A DNA stretch of 64,000 bases. Source: Hallella seregens ATCC 51272. GTDB taxonomy: Bacteria; Bacteroidota; Bacteroidia; Bacteroidales; Bacteroidaceae. The notes under the pieces were generated by a model. That model saw only the letters and a list, made by a program, of their open reading frames with translations, did not search any database and was not told the origin of the DNA. Position numbers and translations under genes: made by a program. Shown here piece after piece: positions 8,931-16,657 of this stretch; the stretch's first letter is position 1, and the number at the start of each line of letters is the position of its first letter. Location of the stretch: contig NZ_JADU01000008.1 in NCBI RefSeq assembly GCF_000518545.1, positions 62,001 through 126,000 on the forward strand. The letters are read 5' to 3'.

Positions 8931-8961
8931 TTGCAAAGTTACGAATTATTTTCTATTTTTG
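8931..8961 (+). promoter_or_regulatory. Promoter for mscL, overlapping the gap -7 element
   Basis: Plus strand: TTG at 8931-8933, 20-nt spacer, TATTTTTG at 8954-8961. On the minus strand TAACTTTG (8941-8934), a -7 element for gap, overlaps the same bases, so divergent transcription of gap and mscL starts within a shared 30-bp patch. The minus-strand -33 is not convincing. Confidence 0.65.
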
Positions 8962-9096
8962 CATTCGGTTTGAGTATTAAATTAATTAAAAAGGAACAGA
9001 CTGTCATTCCGACTTGGCAAAAGCGCGACTGCGCGGTAACGGGTGCAACATCCACTTGCCAAAACCACGATATTGACTTGTCATCATCACAGCATC

Positions 9097-9519
9097 ATGA
9101 GCAAATTTATCAATGAATTCAAGGAGTTCGCCGTCAAAGGCAATGCCGTAGACATGGCTGTCGGCGTCATCATCGGCGGCGCGTTCGGCAAAATCGTCAG
9201 CAGTATTGTGGACGACATCATCATGCCGCCCATCGGTTGGCTCATCGGCGGCGTGAATTTCTCCGACCTTAAAGTGACGCTTCCGGCCATGGATATGGGG
9301 CTCGAGACCACGGCTCCGGCCACCATCAACTACGGCAACTTCATTCAGACGGCTTTCGATTTCGTGGTCATCGCCTTCTGTGTGTTCCTGCTTGTCAAGG
9401 GCATCAACAAGCTGGCCCGCAAAAAGCAGGAGGAGCCCGCCGCACCCGCTCCCGCCCCGGAGCCCACCGCCGAGGAGAAGCTGCTGGCCGAAATACGCGA
9501 CCTGCTGAAGAACAAATAG
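9097..9519 (+). CDS. mscL: Large-conductance mechanosensitive channel
   Basis: MscL forms a homopentameric tension-gated pore that releases solutes during hypo-osmotic shock. The 140-residue protein begins [31 protein letters not shown], the hallmark first helix with the pore-lining glycine/alanine pattern, has the second membrane helix at about 83-105 ([18 protein letters not shown]) and ends in a cytoplasmic helix ([15 protein letters not shown]) after a proline/alanine-rich linker. The frame opens 18 codons earlier, but the ATG at 9097 matches the family N-terminus. It stands immediately before a PPOX-fold gene with a 14-nt gap. Confidence 0.97.
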   Translation: MSKFINEFKEFAVKGNAVDMAVGVIIGGAFGKIVSSIVDDIIMPPIGWLIGGVNFSDLKVTLPAMDMGLETTAPATINYGNFIQTAFDFVVIAFCVFLLVKGINKLARKKQEEPAAPAPAPEPTAEEKLLAEIRDLLKNK

Positions 9520-9533
9520 CTCCTGCGCGCATC

Positions 9534-10019
9534 ATGAAATACGTCAACGACACCGTGCGACGGCAGGACCGGCTGATGGACGAGGGGCGGGCTCTGGAGC
9601 TGCTCCGCACCAGCGAGTACGGTGTGCTGAGCATGGTCAGCAAGGGCGGCGGCTACGGCATCCCCGTGAACTACGTGTGGGACGGCCGCCAAAGCATCTA
9701 CATCCACTGCGCCCCCGAGGGCCGCAAGCTGCGGGCACTGGCCGAGAACGCGCGGGTGTCGTTCTGTCTCGTCGGGAGGGTGAACCTGCTGCCCGGCAAG
9801 TTCACCACCGAATACGAGAGTGCACTCTTCTTCGGCGAGGCCCACACCCGTCTGGACGACGAGGAGAAGATGGCCGCCCTGCACCTGCTCATCGACAAAC
9901 TGTCGGCCGACTTCCGCGACACGGGCGACAAATACGCCCGCAAGAGCTTTCACCGGGTGGAAATCATCCGCGTGGACTTTACCGAATTCAGCGGCAAGCG
10001 CAAGAAAGTGACTTTGTGA
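9534..10019 (+). CDS. Pyridoxamine 5'-phosphate oxidase-fold protein, Nim-like
   Basis: A 161-residue flavin-binding split-barrel protein. The pattern MxxVxRQDRLMDEGRALELL, then YGVLSM and GYGIPVNYVW, and YIHCAPEGRKLRAL near residue 57 match the family that includes the Nim (nitroimidazole reductase) proteins of Bacteroides and related FMN-binding proteins. The family reduces or binds small flavin/pyridoxal-like substrates; the physiological substrate here is unknown. Whether it reduces nitroimidazole drugs cannot be inferred from family membership alone. It lies 14 nt after mscL and is probably co-transcribed. Confidence 0.85.
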   Translation: MKYVNDTVRRQDRLMDEGRALELLRTSEYGVLSMVSKGGGYGIPVNYVWDGRQSIYIHCAPEGRKLRALAENARVSFCLVGRVNLLPGKFTTEYESALFFGEAHTRLDDEEKMAALHLLIDKLSADFRDTGDKYARKSFHRVEIIRVDFTEFSGKRKKVTL

Positions 10020-10045
10020 TTTGATTGCATTTAGCCTGCGAAAAA

Positions 10046-10077
10046 TTTGGCGGACTTACAGATTTTCCATAATTTTG
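10046..10077 (+). promoter_or_regulatory. Promoter for the ECF sigma factor gene
   Basis: TTTG (10046-10049), 20-nt spacer, TAATTTTG (10070-10077): a full consensus match. It predicts a leader of about 70 nt. Confidence 0.8.
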
Positions 10078-10156
10078 CACACGTAACACCTCAAAACGAC
10101 AAATTAATCAACGCCTATCGACACACATTTACTTATTCAACAACAAGACTAAGAAA

Positions 10157-10753
10157 ATGAAGAATCTTACAGAGATGACCGACGAGGAGTTGGCCCTTTC
10201 TTATATGGACGGCAACAACCGGGCGTTCGATTTGCTGTTGTCGCGGCATCAGGACAGGCTTTTTTCGTATATCCTCTTCGTCGTACACGATGAAGACAAG
10301 GCCAACGACCTGTTCCAGGACGCTTTCATCAAGATTATCGTGAAGCTGCAGAGCGGCAAATACGCCCCCACGGGCAAGTTTGCCGCATGGTGCATGCGCA
10401 TCACCCATAACGTCATCATGGACTGGTACCGCGAGCAACGGGCCAGGCACATCGTTGAGGCGGGCGAGGACAACGACCTCTCCAACCTGAGCCACGACAC
10501 CCTGCTTGACGGCAACATCGAGGGGCACTACGTGAATGAGCAGGTGCTCTGCGACGTAAAAAACATGATGAACCACCTGCCGGCATCGCAGCGCGAGGTG
10601 GTATTCATGCGCTTCTACCAGCAGATGTCGTTCAAGGAGATAGCCCTCACCACCAATGTGAGCATCAACACGGCCCTGGGCCGCATGCGCTACGCCATCC
10701 TCAACATGCGCCGCATGGCCCGAGACAACGACGTACAGCTGGAGGTGGGCTAA
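10157..10753 (+). CDS. ECF-type RNA polymerase sigma-70 factor
   Basis: A 198-residue sigma factor with region 2 at about 10-85 (DRLFSYILFVVHDEDKANDLFQDAFIKI, the core-binding and -10 helices) and region 4 at about 130-185 (LPASQREVVFMRFYQQMSFKEIA then SINTALGRMRYAILNMRR, the helix-turn-helix). There is no adjacent anti-sigma gene, no FecR-like partner and no SusC/SusD pair, so it is not of the usual TonB-linked Bacteroides type; such stand-alone ECF genes in Bacteroidales tend to be constitutive or stress linked. It has its own consensus promoter. It converges on rpe with only 4 nt between the stop codons. Confidence 0.92.
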   Translation: MKNLTEMTDEELALSYMDGNNRAFDLLLSRHQDRLFSYILFVVHDEDKANDLFQDAFIKIIVKLQSGKYAPTGKFAAWCMRITHNVIMDWYREQRARHIVEAGEDNDLSNLSHDTLLDGNIEGHYVNEQVLCDVKNMMNHLPASQREVVFMRFYQQMSFKEIALTTNVSINTALGRMRYAILNMRRMARDNDVQLEVG

Positions 10754-10757
10754 GCGT

Positions 10758-11423
10758 CTATGCCCTTTCTGCGCCCAGCCGCTTCAGCATGCCGATGACC
10801 TCCCCGGGCCGCTCGGCCCCGAACACATAGCTTCCACTCACCAGCACGTCCACGCCGGCCCTGACCAGACGCGGCGATGTGTCGCCGTTCACGCCGCCGT
10901 CCACTTGGATGAGGGCGTGCGAGCCGCTCTCGGCGATGAGCCTTCTGAGCCGTTGAACCTTGGCCAGCGTGTTCTCAATGAACCGCTGTCCGCCGAATCC
11001 GGGATTCACACTCATGAGCAACACCATGTCGACCTCGGCCAGCACATCTTCGAGCAACGCCACGGGCGTGGCCGGATTGAGGGCCACACCGGCTTTCATG
11101 CCGGCCTCGTGTATCTCGTGAATGGTGCGGTCCAGATGGGTGCAAGCCTCCTGATGCACGGTCATCATCATGGCACCCAGGCGCGCCGTACGGGCAATGT
11201 AGCGTTCGGGATGCACTATCATGAAGTGCACGTCGAGGGGTTTGCGGCTGATGCGCTTCACGGCCTCGAGCACAGGAAAGCCAAACGAGATGTTGGGTAC
11301 AAACGAACCATCCATCACGTCACAGTGCAACCAGTCGGCTTCGCTGCGGTTGATGAGGTCTATCTCCCCGCTCAGGTTGGCAAAATCGGCGGCCAACAGA
11401 GAGGGCGAAACAAGTGTTGTCAT
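10758..11423 (-). CDS. rpe: Ribulose-phosphate 3-epimerase
   Basis: Interconverts ribulose-5-phosphate and xylulose-5-phosphate in the pentose phosphate pathway. The 221-residue TIM barrel starts VSPSLLAADFANL, has WLHCDVMDGSFVPNISFG near residue 32 (metal-binding His and catalytic Asp), DVHFMIVHPE near residue 65, VNPGFGGQRF near residue 140 and QVDGGVN near residue 174 (second catalytic Asp). All active-site blocks are intact. A 41-codon ORF lies 36 nt upstream on the same strand and may be co-transcribed. Confidence 0.96.
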   Translation of the reverse strand: MTTLVSPSLLAADFANLSGEIDLINRSEADWLHCDVMDGSFVPNISFGFPVLEAVKRISRKPLDVHFMIVHPERYIARTARLGAMMMTVHQEACTHLDRTIHEIHEAGMKAGVALNPATPVALLEDVLAEVDMVLLMSVNPGFGGQRFIENTLAKVQRLRRLIAESGSHALIQVDGGVNGDTSPRLVRAGVDVLVSGSYVFGAERPGEVIGMLKRLGAERA

Positions 11424-11459
11424 TGCAAATATCAGTTTTTAGCGGTCAGGGGGCCGTGT

Positions 11460-11585
11460 TCAGTTCATGCCACAAGGCACATTCCGGCCCTGCACCTTGG
11501 CCACACGGTAGGTGTAGGCCATCTGGCGGATGATGCCGAGCGTGCGCTCAGAGGGTTTGATTTCTTCGGGAGTAAAATTCTTCAT
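11460..11585 (-). CDS. 41-residue small hypothetical protein
   Basis: An ATG-started frame of 41 codons, beginning MKNFTPEEIKPSERTLGI and ending RNVPCGMN before TGA. The pattern K-P-S-x-x-T-L-x-x-I-R-Q-x-A-Y-T-Y-R followed by a short tail resembles small orphan proteins I recall from Bacteroidales genomes, but I cannot name the family. It is not membrane-spanning and is rich in basic and aromatic residues, suggesting a short helix (about 12-30). It lies directly before rpe on the same strand. No Shine-Dalgarno is present; the leader is A/T-rich as usual in this phylum. The reason to believe it is the codon use like its neighbours and the placement; the risk is that 41-codon frames arise by chance. 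Confidence 0.55.
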   Translation of the reverse strand: MKNFTPEEIKPSERTLGIIRQMAYTYRVAKVQGRNVPCGMN

Positions 11586-11708
11586 AGGCTATTTTTGTTT
11601 GTGGAACGTGGTTTGCCGTCTTCTGATTGTCTAACGCAAGGCCCATGGCCTTTATTACATGTCCGCGCGATATATTTCTGCAAACCCTCGTTTTTCCGGC
11701 CGGAGCCG

Positions 11709-11739
11709 TTGCGGCTTCCGAATATCTTTCGTATCTTTG
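11709..11739 (+). promoter_or_regulatory. Promoter for the secreted OB-fold protein
   Basis: TTG (11709-11711), 20-nt spacer, TATCTTTG (11732-11739), followed after 56 nt by the start codon at 11796. Confidence 0.75.
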
Positions 11740-11795
11740 CAATATGTCGCACGCGCGTACATTATTTATTATAACCATTTACAAACCGTTTGTCT

Positions 11796-13214
11796 ATGAA
11801 CAAAGTATTACGCATTCCGATGCTTTTATTCCTCGCACTTGCAGGTCTGGCCGCTCATGCCGCCAACTACACCCACACTTTCACCGAAGGCGACATCAAT
11901 GCCGTGGGCAATGTCACGCTCTCCGGCTCGGCCTGGGACGTGAGTGCAGAGTGGAATTCCTCGGCCTACTTCGGCTGGGACAAGAACTATGGCAAGGGCA
12001 TCCAGCTGGGAAGCAGCAAGAAATCGGCCAAGAGCATCGTGCTCAAGTCGTCTGCTTTCGACGGCAACATCAGCCGCGTGGTGGTGAATGCCAGCACGGC
12101 CAAGGACGCGAAAGCCACGATCACCGTGGCCGTGGGCGGCTTCTCGGGGCAGAATGACCTGAAAATGGAGGCCACCGACTACAGCTTTGAGCCCAACGCC
12201 ACGGGCGACGTGGTCATCACGCTGAGCCAGCCTTCCACCCAGAAAGCCCTCTACGTGAAGAGCATCCAAGTGACCTACGGCAGCAGTACCAACGCTCTGG
12301 CCGCACCGACCATCGACGGCACGACACCTTTCCTGGGCACCACCCTGGTGACACTCACCGCCACCGAGGGCGCCACCATCCACTACACCACCAACGGCGA
12401 AGAGCCCACCACGGCCTCGCAGCAGTATGCTGGCCCCTTCACGCTCACGGCCTCGGCCACGGTGAAAGCCATTGCCAGCGACGGAACCAAGACCAGCGAC
12501 GTGACCGCCAAGGAGTTCACGGCCGCCGTGGAGACGTCGGACATTGACGATTTCAAGCAGCAGACCGACAAGACCGTGGCCAACCTGGCGCTGAACAACG
12601 CCCGCGTCGTCTTCGCAGACGCCAGCGGACGCTACGCCTACGTGCAGGACGAGACGGGCGCCATCTGCTTCTACAACACCGGACTGGGCCTCAAAACAGG
12701 CCAGACGCTCAACGGCAGCGTGGCCGGAACACTGGTCATCTACTACGCTCTGCCCGAATTTACGGCCAACGCCCTCACCTCCACCGACAAGCTCACCCTA
12801 ACCGACGGCGACCCCGTGGCCCCCTCCGTGCTCTCCATTGCCGAGGCCAAGAGCAATGCCAACGTGTGCCGACTGGTGCAGATCAGCGGCGTGAAGCTCG
12901 ACTCCATCGGCAAAAACCTCTACGCCTCGCTCAACGGCGACACCATCCAGGTGTACGACACGTTCAAGACGCTGGCCCAGACCCAGCTCCCGGCCTCCAG
13001 CGAGGGCAACACCGTGACGGGCATCCTCGTGCCCCATGGCAAGGGCTTCGAGATCTGTCCCACCACGACCGGCGGCTTCGTCACCACCTCCGTGAAGCGT
13101 GCCGAGCTGTTTGCCGACGATACCGACGCCCCGCTCTACAACCTCAGCGGCCAGCGCGTGGGCAAGTCTTTCAAGGGCATCGTCATCCGCAAGGGCCGCA
13201 AGCACCTGCAATAG
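11796..13214 (+). CDS. Secreted protein with chitobiase C-terminal-like and OB-fold domains
   Basis: A 472-residue exported protein. The signal peptide covers about residues 1-23 (KVLRIPMLLFLALAGLAAHAAN). The first 160 residues form a beta-rich domain of unknown type. Residues about 170-245 match the Ig-like chitobiase/beta-hexosaminidase C-terminal module (GATIHYTTNGEEPT is its diagnostic block). Residues about 250-430 look like an OB-fold nucleic-acid-binding-like domain of the kind attached to secreted Bacteroidetes proteins. The C-terminus (YNLSGQRVGKSFKGIVIRKG) is the tail seen on many Prevotella secreted proteins and probably serves sorting or anchoring. No catalytic site is recognised. 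It has its own promoter and a strong terminator. Confidence 0.8.
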   Translation: MNKVLRIPMLLFLALAGLAAHAANYTHTFTEGDINAVGNVTLSGSAWDVSAEWNSSAYFGWDKNYGKGIQLGSSKKSAKSIVLKSSAFDGNISRVVVNASTAKDAKATITVAVGGFSGQNDLKMEATDYSFEPNATGDVVITLSQPSTQKALYVKSIQVTYGSSTNALAAPTIDGTTPFLGTTLVTLTATEGATIHYTTNGEEPTTASQQYAGPFTLTASATVKAIASDGTKTSDVTAKEFTAAVETSDIDDFKQQTDKTVANLALNNARVVFADASGRYAYVQDETGAICFYNTGLGLKTGQTLNGSVAGTLVIYYALPEFTANALTSTDKLTLTDGDPVAPSVLSIAEAKSNANVCRLVQISGVKLDSIGKNLYASLNGDTIQVYDTFKTLAQTQLPASSEGNTVTGILVPHGKGFEICPTTTGGFVTTSVKRAELFADDTDAPLYNLSGQRVGKSFKGIVIRKGRKHLQ

Positions 13215-13229
13215 ACCCCGCCCAAACAC

Positions 13230-13272
13230 AAAAAGAGCAGGAACCGGCATTGCCGGTTCCTGCTCTTTTTTA
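13230..13272. terminator. Bidirectional terminator between the secreted protein and rplT
   Basis: AAAAAGAGCAGGAACCGGCA and its reverse complement flank a 2-nt centre at about 13250, with an A-run on the left and a T-run on the right. It can terminate the rightward secreted-protein gene and the leftward rpmI-rplT operon. Confidence 0.93.
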
Positions 13273-13309
13273 ATGGCCTAAAGCGAAAGGGCCCTGCGGG
13301 GGCCACCGC

Positions 13310-13654
13310 TTACTTCACCTTGTCCACGATGGCCTTGAAAGCCTCGGGGTTGTTCACGGCGAGGTCGGCGAGCACCTTGCGGTTGATTTCGATGCCGGCC
13401 TTGTGCAAAGCACCCATGAGCTGGCTGTAGCTCATCTCCTGCAGGCGGGCCGCAGCGTTGATACGCTGGATCCAAAGCGCACGGAAAGTGCGCTTCTTGT
13501 TCTTGCGGTCGCGGTATGCGTAGGTGAGACCCTTCTCCCAAGTGTTCTTGGCTACGGTCCAAACATTCTTGCGGGCGCCATAGTAACCCTTGGTGAGCTT
13601 CAGGAGTCTTGTTCTTCTTGCTTTTGATGCAACGTGGTTGACTGATCTTGGCAT
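13310..13654 (-). CDS. rplT: 50S ribosomal protein L20
   Basis: 114 residues, starting [19 protein letters not shown], with the long basic N-terminal helix (to about 60) that threads into 23S rRNA and a compact C-terminal domain. It follows rpmI and infC on the minus strand, the conserved infC-rpmI-rplT order. L20 is an early assembly protein; in other bacteria it represses its own operon by binding the leader, but no such leader structure could be assigned here. Confidence 0.98.
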   Translation of the reverse strand: MPRSVNHVASKARRTRLLKLTKGYYGARKNVWTVAKNTWEKGLTYAYRDRKNKKRTFRALWIQRINAAARLQEMSYSQLMGALHKAGIEINRKVLADLAVNNPEAFKAIVDKVK

Positions 13655-13693
13655 AATTTTCTTTCTTTAAACGTTCGACTAAAAAGTTAATGG

Positions 13694-13891
13694 TTAGCGC
13701 AGGCAGAGCAGGTCGCGTACCTGCTTCAGGTTGGAACGGTCCACCAGAGTCTGGTGTACAAGGTTCCGTTTCTGCTTCTTGGTCTTCTTAGTCAGAATGT
13801 GACTGTGGTAAGCGTGATGACGCTTGATCTTACCCGTACCGGTGAAACGGAATCTCTTCTTCGCACCGGAGTTCGTCTTTACTTTTGGCAT
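13694..13891 (-). CDS. rpmI: 50S ribosomal protein L35
   Basis: 65 residues, [20 protein letters not shown], then [20 protein letters not shown]: the standard very basic L35. It sits 39 nt before rplT and 79 nt after infC in the same transcript. Confidence 0.98.
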   Translation of the reverse strand: MPKVKTNSGAKKRFRFTGTGKIKRHHAYHSHILTKKTKKQKRNLVHQTLVDRSNLKQVRDLLCLR

Positions 13892-13970
13892 TTTTTGTTG
13901 TTGTTTAAATGATGATTATTGAAAGGTGGCAACGCATATACCCGGCGGTACCACACAGTATTGACCCGTA

Positions 13971-14657
13971 TCAGTCGGCCGTCTCGCCGACGAGCTTCTT
14001 CAGAACATCGCCTCCCTTGGCATTGGCCAGCAGTCCGTTCTTCCCGGCATCCTCGTCCTTCTGGGCCTTGGCAGCCTCCTGGGCAGCGGCCTCGGCGGCC
14101 AAGCGGTCGCGCTTCTGCTGGCTCTGCTTGGTCACGCCCACCTTTTTCGGGGCGAGGAAGAGGAACATCTTCTTGCCCTCCAGCTTGGGCAACTGCTCCA
14201 CCTTGGCATACTCTTCGAGGTCGTTGGCAAAGCGCAGCAACAGCACCTCGCCCTGCTCCTTGAACAGAATGGAGCGTCCGCGGAAGAACACGTAGGCGCG
14301 CACCTTGTTGCCCTCGTCGAGGAACTCCTTGGCGTGCTTGAGCTTGAACTGGTAGTCGTGGTCGTCGGTCTGCGGCCCGAAACGTATTTCCTTGACCTCG
14401 ACCTTGACCTGTTTCTGCTTCATTTCCTTCTGCCGCTTCTTCTGTTGGTAGAGGAATTTGCTATAGTCGATAATCCGACAGACAGGCGGCTGGGCGTTAG
14501 GAGAGATTTCTACGAGGTCTACCCCCTGCTGACGAGCCAAGTCCAGCGCCTGGCGGGTCGGCATCACTTCAGCGCCATTGTCACTTACCACACGAACTTC
14601 GCGGGCATGAATCTGCCCATTCACGCGGTATTGATTCTTCACATTGTCTTTCTTCAT
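13971..14657 (-). CDS. infC: Translation initiation factor IF-3
   Basis: IF-3 binds the 30S subunit, prevents premature 50S joining and checks the initiator tRNA. The N-domain (about 10-80) has QYRVNGQI, then [39 protein letters not shown], the linker is lysine-rich ([20 protein letters not shown]) and the C-domain runs to about 180. A 45-residue alanine/lysine-rich tail (about 183-228) extends beyond the E. coli length, as is common in Bacteroidetes. The start is ATG, not the rare AUU used by gammaproteobacteria, so the classical autoregulation through start choice is absent. A consensus promoter lies 60 bp upstream. Confidence 0.97.
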   Translation of the reverse strand: MKKDNVKNQYRVNGQIHAREVRVVSDNGAEVMPTRQALDLARQQGVDLVEISPNAQPPVCRIIDYSKFLYQQKKRQKEMKQKQVKVEVKEIRFGPQTDDHDYQFKLKHAKEFLDEGNKVRAYVFFRGRSILFKEQGEVLLLRFANDLEEYAKVEQLPKLEGKKMFLFLAPKKVGVTKQSQQKRDRLAAEAAAQEAAKAQKDEDAGKNGLLANAKGGDVLKKLVGETAD

Positions 14658-14716
14658 TCAACTATATTAAAGCCTTTTTTACGGATGACAGGGCACAATG
14701 CGCCCAATTCAAGATG

Positions 14717-14748
14717 CAAAATTACAAAAGAAAACTGTAACTTCCAAA
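14717..14748 (-). promoter_or_regulatory. Promoter for infC-rpmI-rplT
   Basis: Minus strand TTTG (14748-14745), 20-nt spacer, TAATTTTG (14724-14717): full consensus. The rest of the 270-bp gap to the rhodanese gene (14749-14927) holds nothing I recognise. Confidence 0.8.
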
Positions 14749-14927
14749 TGTTTTGCCGGTTTTTCATCCGCCGCCGGCCGCGCCTGGCATGTCGTCCTGC
14801 AAGCCGGAACCGCGGCGGCGGCCCCCACAAGAAGCAGAGGTGCTGGCCCCGACCGCAGAAGCGCTGCGGGCAGGGGCTTCATGTGTCGCGTATGCCCGAA
14901 GAGCCATTCCCCGTCGCCCCACGCCCC

Positions 14928-15314
14928 TCACCTCACGATGGGGCGGCCGGCGGCGGCCCACTCCATGATGCCGCCGGCCAGGTTCACCACGCGGTAGCCG
15001 GCACGGGCCAGGATGTAGGCCGCCGTGAGCGACCGCTTGCCGCTGCGGCAATAGACGTAGACGGGCAGCGCAGGGTCGAGCAGCTGCCGCACGTGGGCGC
15101 CAAAGTTGGTGTGCTGCACGTCCACGTGGACGGCTCCCTCAAGATGTCCCAGGGTGTACTCCTCGGTGGTGCGCACGTCCAGAATCTGCACTCTGCGGGT
15201 GGCCACGCCGTCGGCAAAGGCGGCGGCGTTCACCGAGCTTATGTTCTCTCTCACCTTTCTGGCCTGCTCGCCGAATCCGAATCGCGCCAGCAGGGCGTTC
15301 CATAAATTTCCCAT
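14928..15314 (-). CDS. Rhodanese-like domain protein
   Basis: A 128-residue single-domain rhodanese. The active-site loop is CRSGKRS with the cysteine at residue 89, and the earlier ILDVRTTEEYTLGHLEGAVHV (from residue 44) is the family's substrate-side signature. It probably carries persulfide sulfur or acts as a redox sensor in the cytosol. The start at MGNLWNALLARFGFG gives an N-terminal helix; the frame is open further upstream but only through an unrelated low-complexity spacer, so the longer version is rejected. A TATCTTTG -7 element is present at 15369-15376 on the minus strand, supporting this start. Confidence 0.88.
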   Translation of the reverse strand: MGNLWNALLARFGFGEQARKVRENISSVNAAAFADGVATRRVQILDVRTTEEYTLGHLEGAVHVDVQHTNFGAHVRQLLDPALPVYVYCRSGKRSLTAAYILARAGYRVVNLAGGIMEWAAAGRPIVR

Positions 15315-15368
15315 AGTCTGCGGTTTGTTGGGTGTGCGGGGCCGCCACAGGCGGTGGCCCTTCGATTG

Positions 15369-15376
15369 CAAAGATA
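15369..15376 (-). promoter_or_regulatory. -7 element (TATCTTTG) for the rhodanese gene
   Basis: Minus strand TATCTTTG about 55 nt upstream of the start. No good -33 match at 20 nt. Confidence 0.45.
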
Positions 15377-15399
15377 AGAAAAAATCTGTTTTTCCCGCA

Positions 15400-15850
15400 T
15401 TTTCAGGCCACAAAATGTGTCTGCCGTCGGGCGGAAACAGGGCGGTCGCGCCGTGGGAATGGGGCGGTATGGGAGGCAAAAGGGCCAGGCCCCGTTGCGG
15501 CAAATGCGCGGACGGGCGGCAAAAAGGGCTGGGACGCACGGCAAAAAGGGCGCATGCGCACGGCCCAAACGGCAGGGGCGACATGCAGACTCCAGCAGAC
15601 GTGCGACAAAAACGGTGCAAACGCACAATGAATGCGCCGCAGACGCGAGGCGACAACGACGTAAACGCGCGGCGAATACGGCGCAGCCGCAAGGCGGCGA
15701 CGGCTTCTCGGAAACGGGACGGCGGTTCCGTGGCGGCACGTCAAAGGTTCCACGGAAACGCAGCGGCGGCTCCACGGCGGCTCCACGATGGCCGTGTGCG
15801 GGCGGGGTTTTACGGCTGCGGGGGCCACATATTCCGCGGGAAGTCTTCGC
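15400..15850. repeat. Gene-free spacer of AAACGC / GCAAAAAGGGC words
   Basis: No coding sequence is seen although chance frames are open on both strands because stop codons are rare. The stretch is made of recurring short words (GGCAAAAAGGGC twice near 15520-15555, GTGCAAACGCAC, GTAAACGCGCGGCGAATACG, GGCGGTTCCGTGGCGGC). Similar words occur in other spacers of the window. Confidence 0.5.
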
Positions 15851-15868
15851 CATGTCTGAAAAAAGTCG

Positions 15869-15876
15869 TAACTTTG
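15869..15876 (+). promoter_or_regulatory. -7 element (TAACTTTG) for the LysE-family gene
   Basis: TAACTTTG lies only 8 nt before the ATG at 15884, implying a nearly leaderless transcript. The -33 position reads TTC rather than TTG. Confidence 0.5.
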
Positions 15877-15883
15877 CAGCCGT

Positions 15884-16555
15884 ATGATGCCGTTTCCGAT
15901 ACACATAGACCTGCTGCAACTGATACTCAAGGGGCTGCTCATAGGCGTCATCGCCTCGGCTCCGATGGGTCCAGTGGGTGTGCTCTGCATTCAGCGCACG
16001 CTGAACAAGGGCCGCTGGTACGGCTTCGTGACGGGTCTGGGCGCCGCCGCGAGCGACATCATCTACGCGCTCATCACGGGCCTGGGCATGAGTTTCGTGA
16101 TGGATCTCATCACCAACCCCACCAACAAGTTCTGGCTGCAAATCTCGGGCAGCGTGCTGCTGCTCGTCTTCGGCATCTATTGCTGGCGCAGCAACCCCAC
16201 CAGCAACATGCACCGCAGCGGCAAGCAAAAGGGCACACTGTGGCACAACGGGGTGACGGCGTTCCTCGTCACGTTCTCCAACCCGCTCATCATCTTCCTT
16301 TTCATGGCCACGTTTGCCCAGTTCGCCTTTGTCATTCCCTCCCACCCCACGGAGATGACGCTGGGCTATCTGAGCATCGTCGTGGGGGCGCTGCTGTGGT
16401 GGTTCGGGCTGACGTGGCTCGTGGACAAGGTGCGGGGCAAGTTCGACGAGAGCGGCATCCTCATCCTTAACAAGATTATCGGGTCGGTGGTCATCGTCTT
16501 TTCGCTGGTGGTGCTCATCGGCACCGTCTTCAATCTCTACACGTTCCACTATTAG
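15884..16555 (+). CDS. LysE/RhtB-family amino-acid exporter
   Basis: A 223-residue inner-membrane protein with about six membrane segments: roughly 8-30, 43-70, 78-98, 120-142, 152-175 and 195-218. The block LIGVIASAPMGPVGVLCIQRTL (from residue 19) is the LysE/RhtB N-terminal signature, and GFVTGLGAAASDIIYA follows as expected. Members export amino acids or related small cations by proton exchange; the substrate cannot be predicted. Two ATGs are adjacent at the start. The -7 element almost abuts the start codon. Confidence 0.85.
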   Translation: MMPFPIHIDLLQLILKGLLIGVIASAPMGPVGVLCIQRTLNKGRWYGFVTGLGAAASDIIYALITGLGMSFVMDLITNPTNKFWLQISGSVLLLVFGIYCWRSNPTSNMHRSGKQKGTLWHNGVTAFLVTFSNPLIIFLFMATFAQFAFVIPSHPTEMTLGYLSIVVGALLWWFGLTWLVDKVRGKFDESGILILNKIIGSVVIVFSLVVLIGTVFNLYTFHY

Positions 16556-16569
16556 CCCGCCCCGCAACG

Positions 16570-16584
16570 GGCCCGCAACGGGCC
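16570..16584. terminator. Small GC-rich hairpin after the LysE-family gene
   Basis: GGCCCG-CAA-CGGGCC, a perfect 6-bp stem with a 3-nt loop 15 bp past the stop. There is no T-run, so it is only a possible transcript end. Confidence 0.3.
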
Positions 16585-16657
16585 GGGCCCCGCGCTTTGG
16601 AAAGGGCACGGCGCAACGGCTGCAAAGACACACCTTATTATATATAGACGCTCATCC

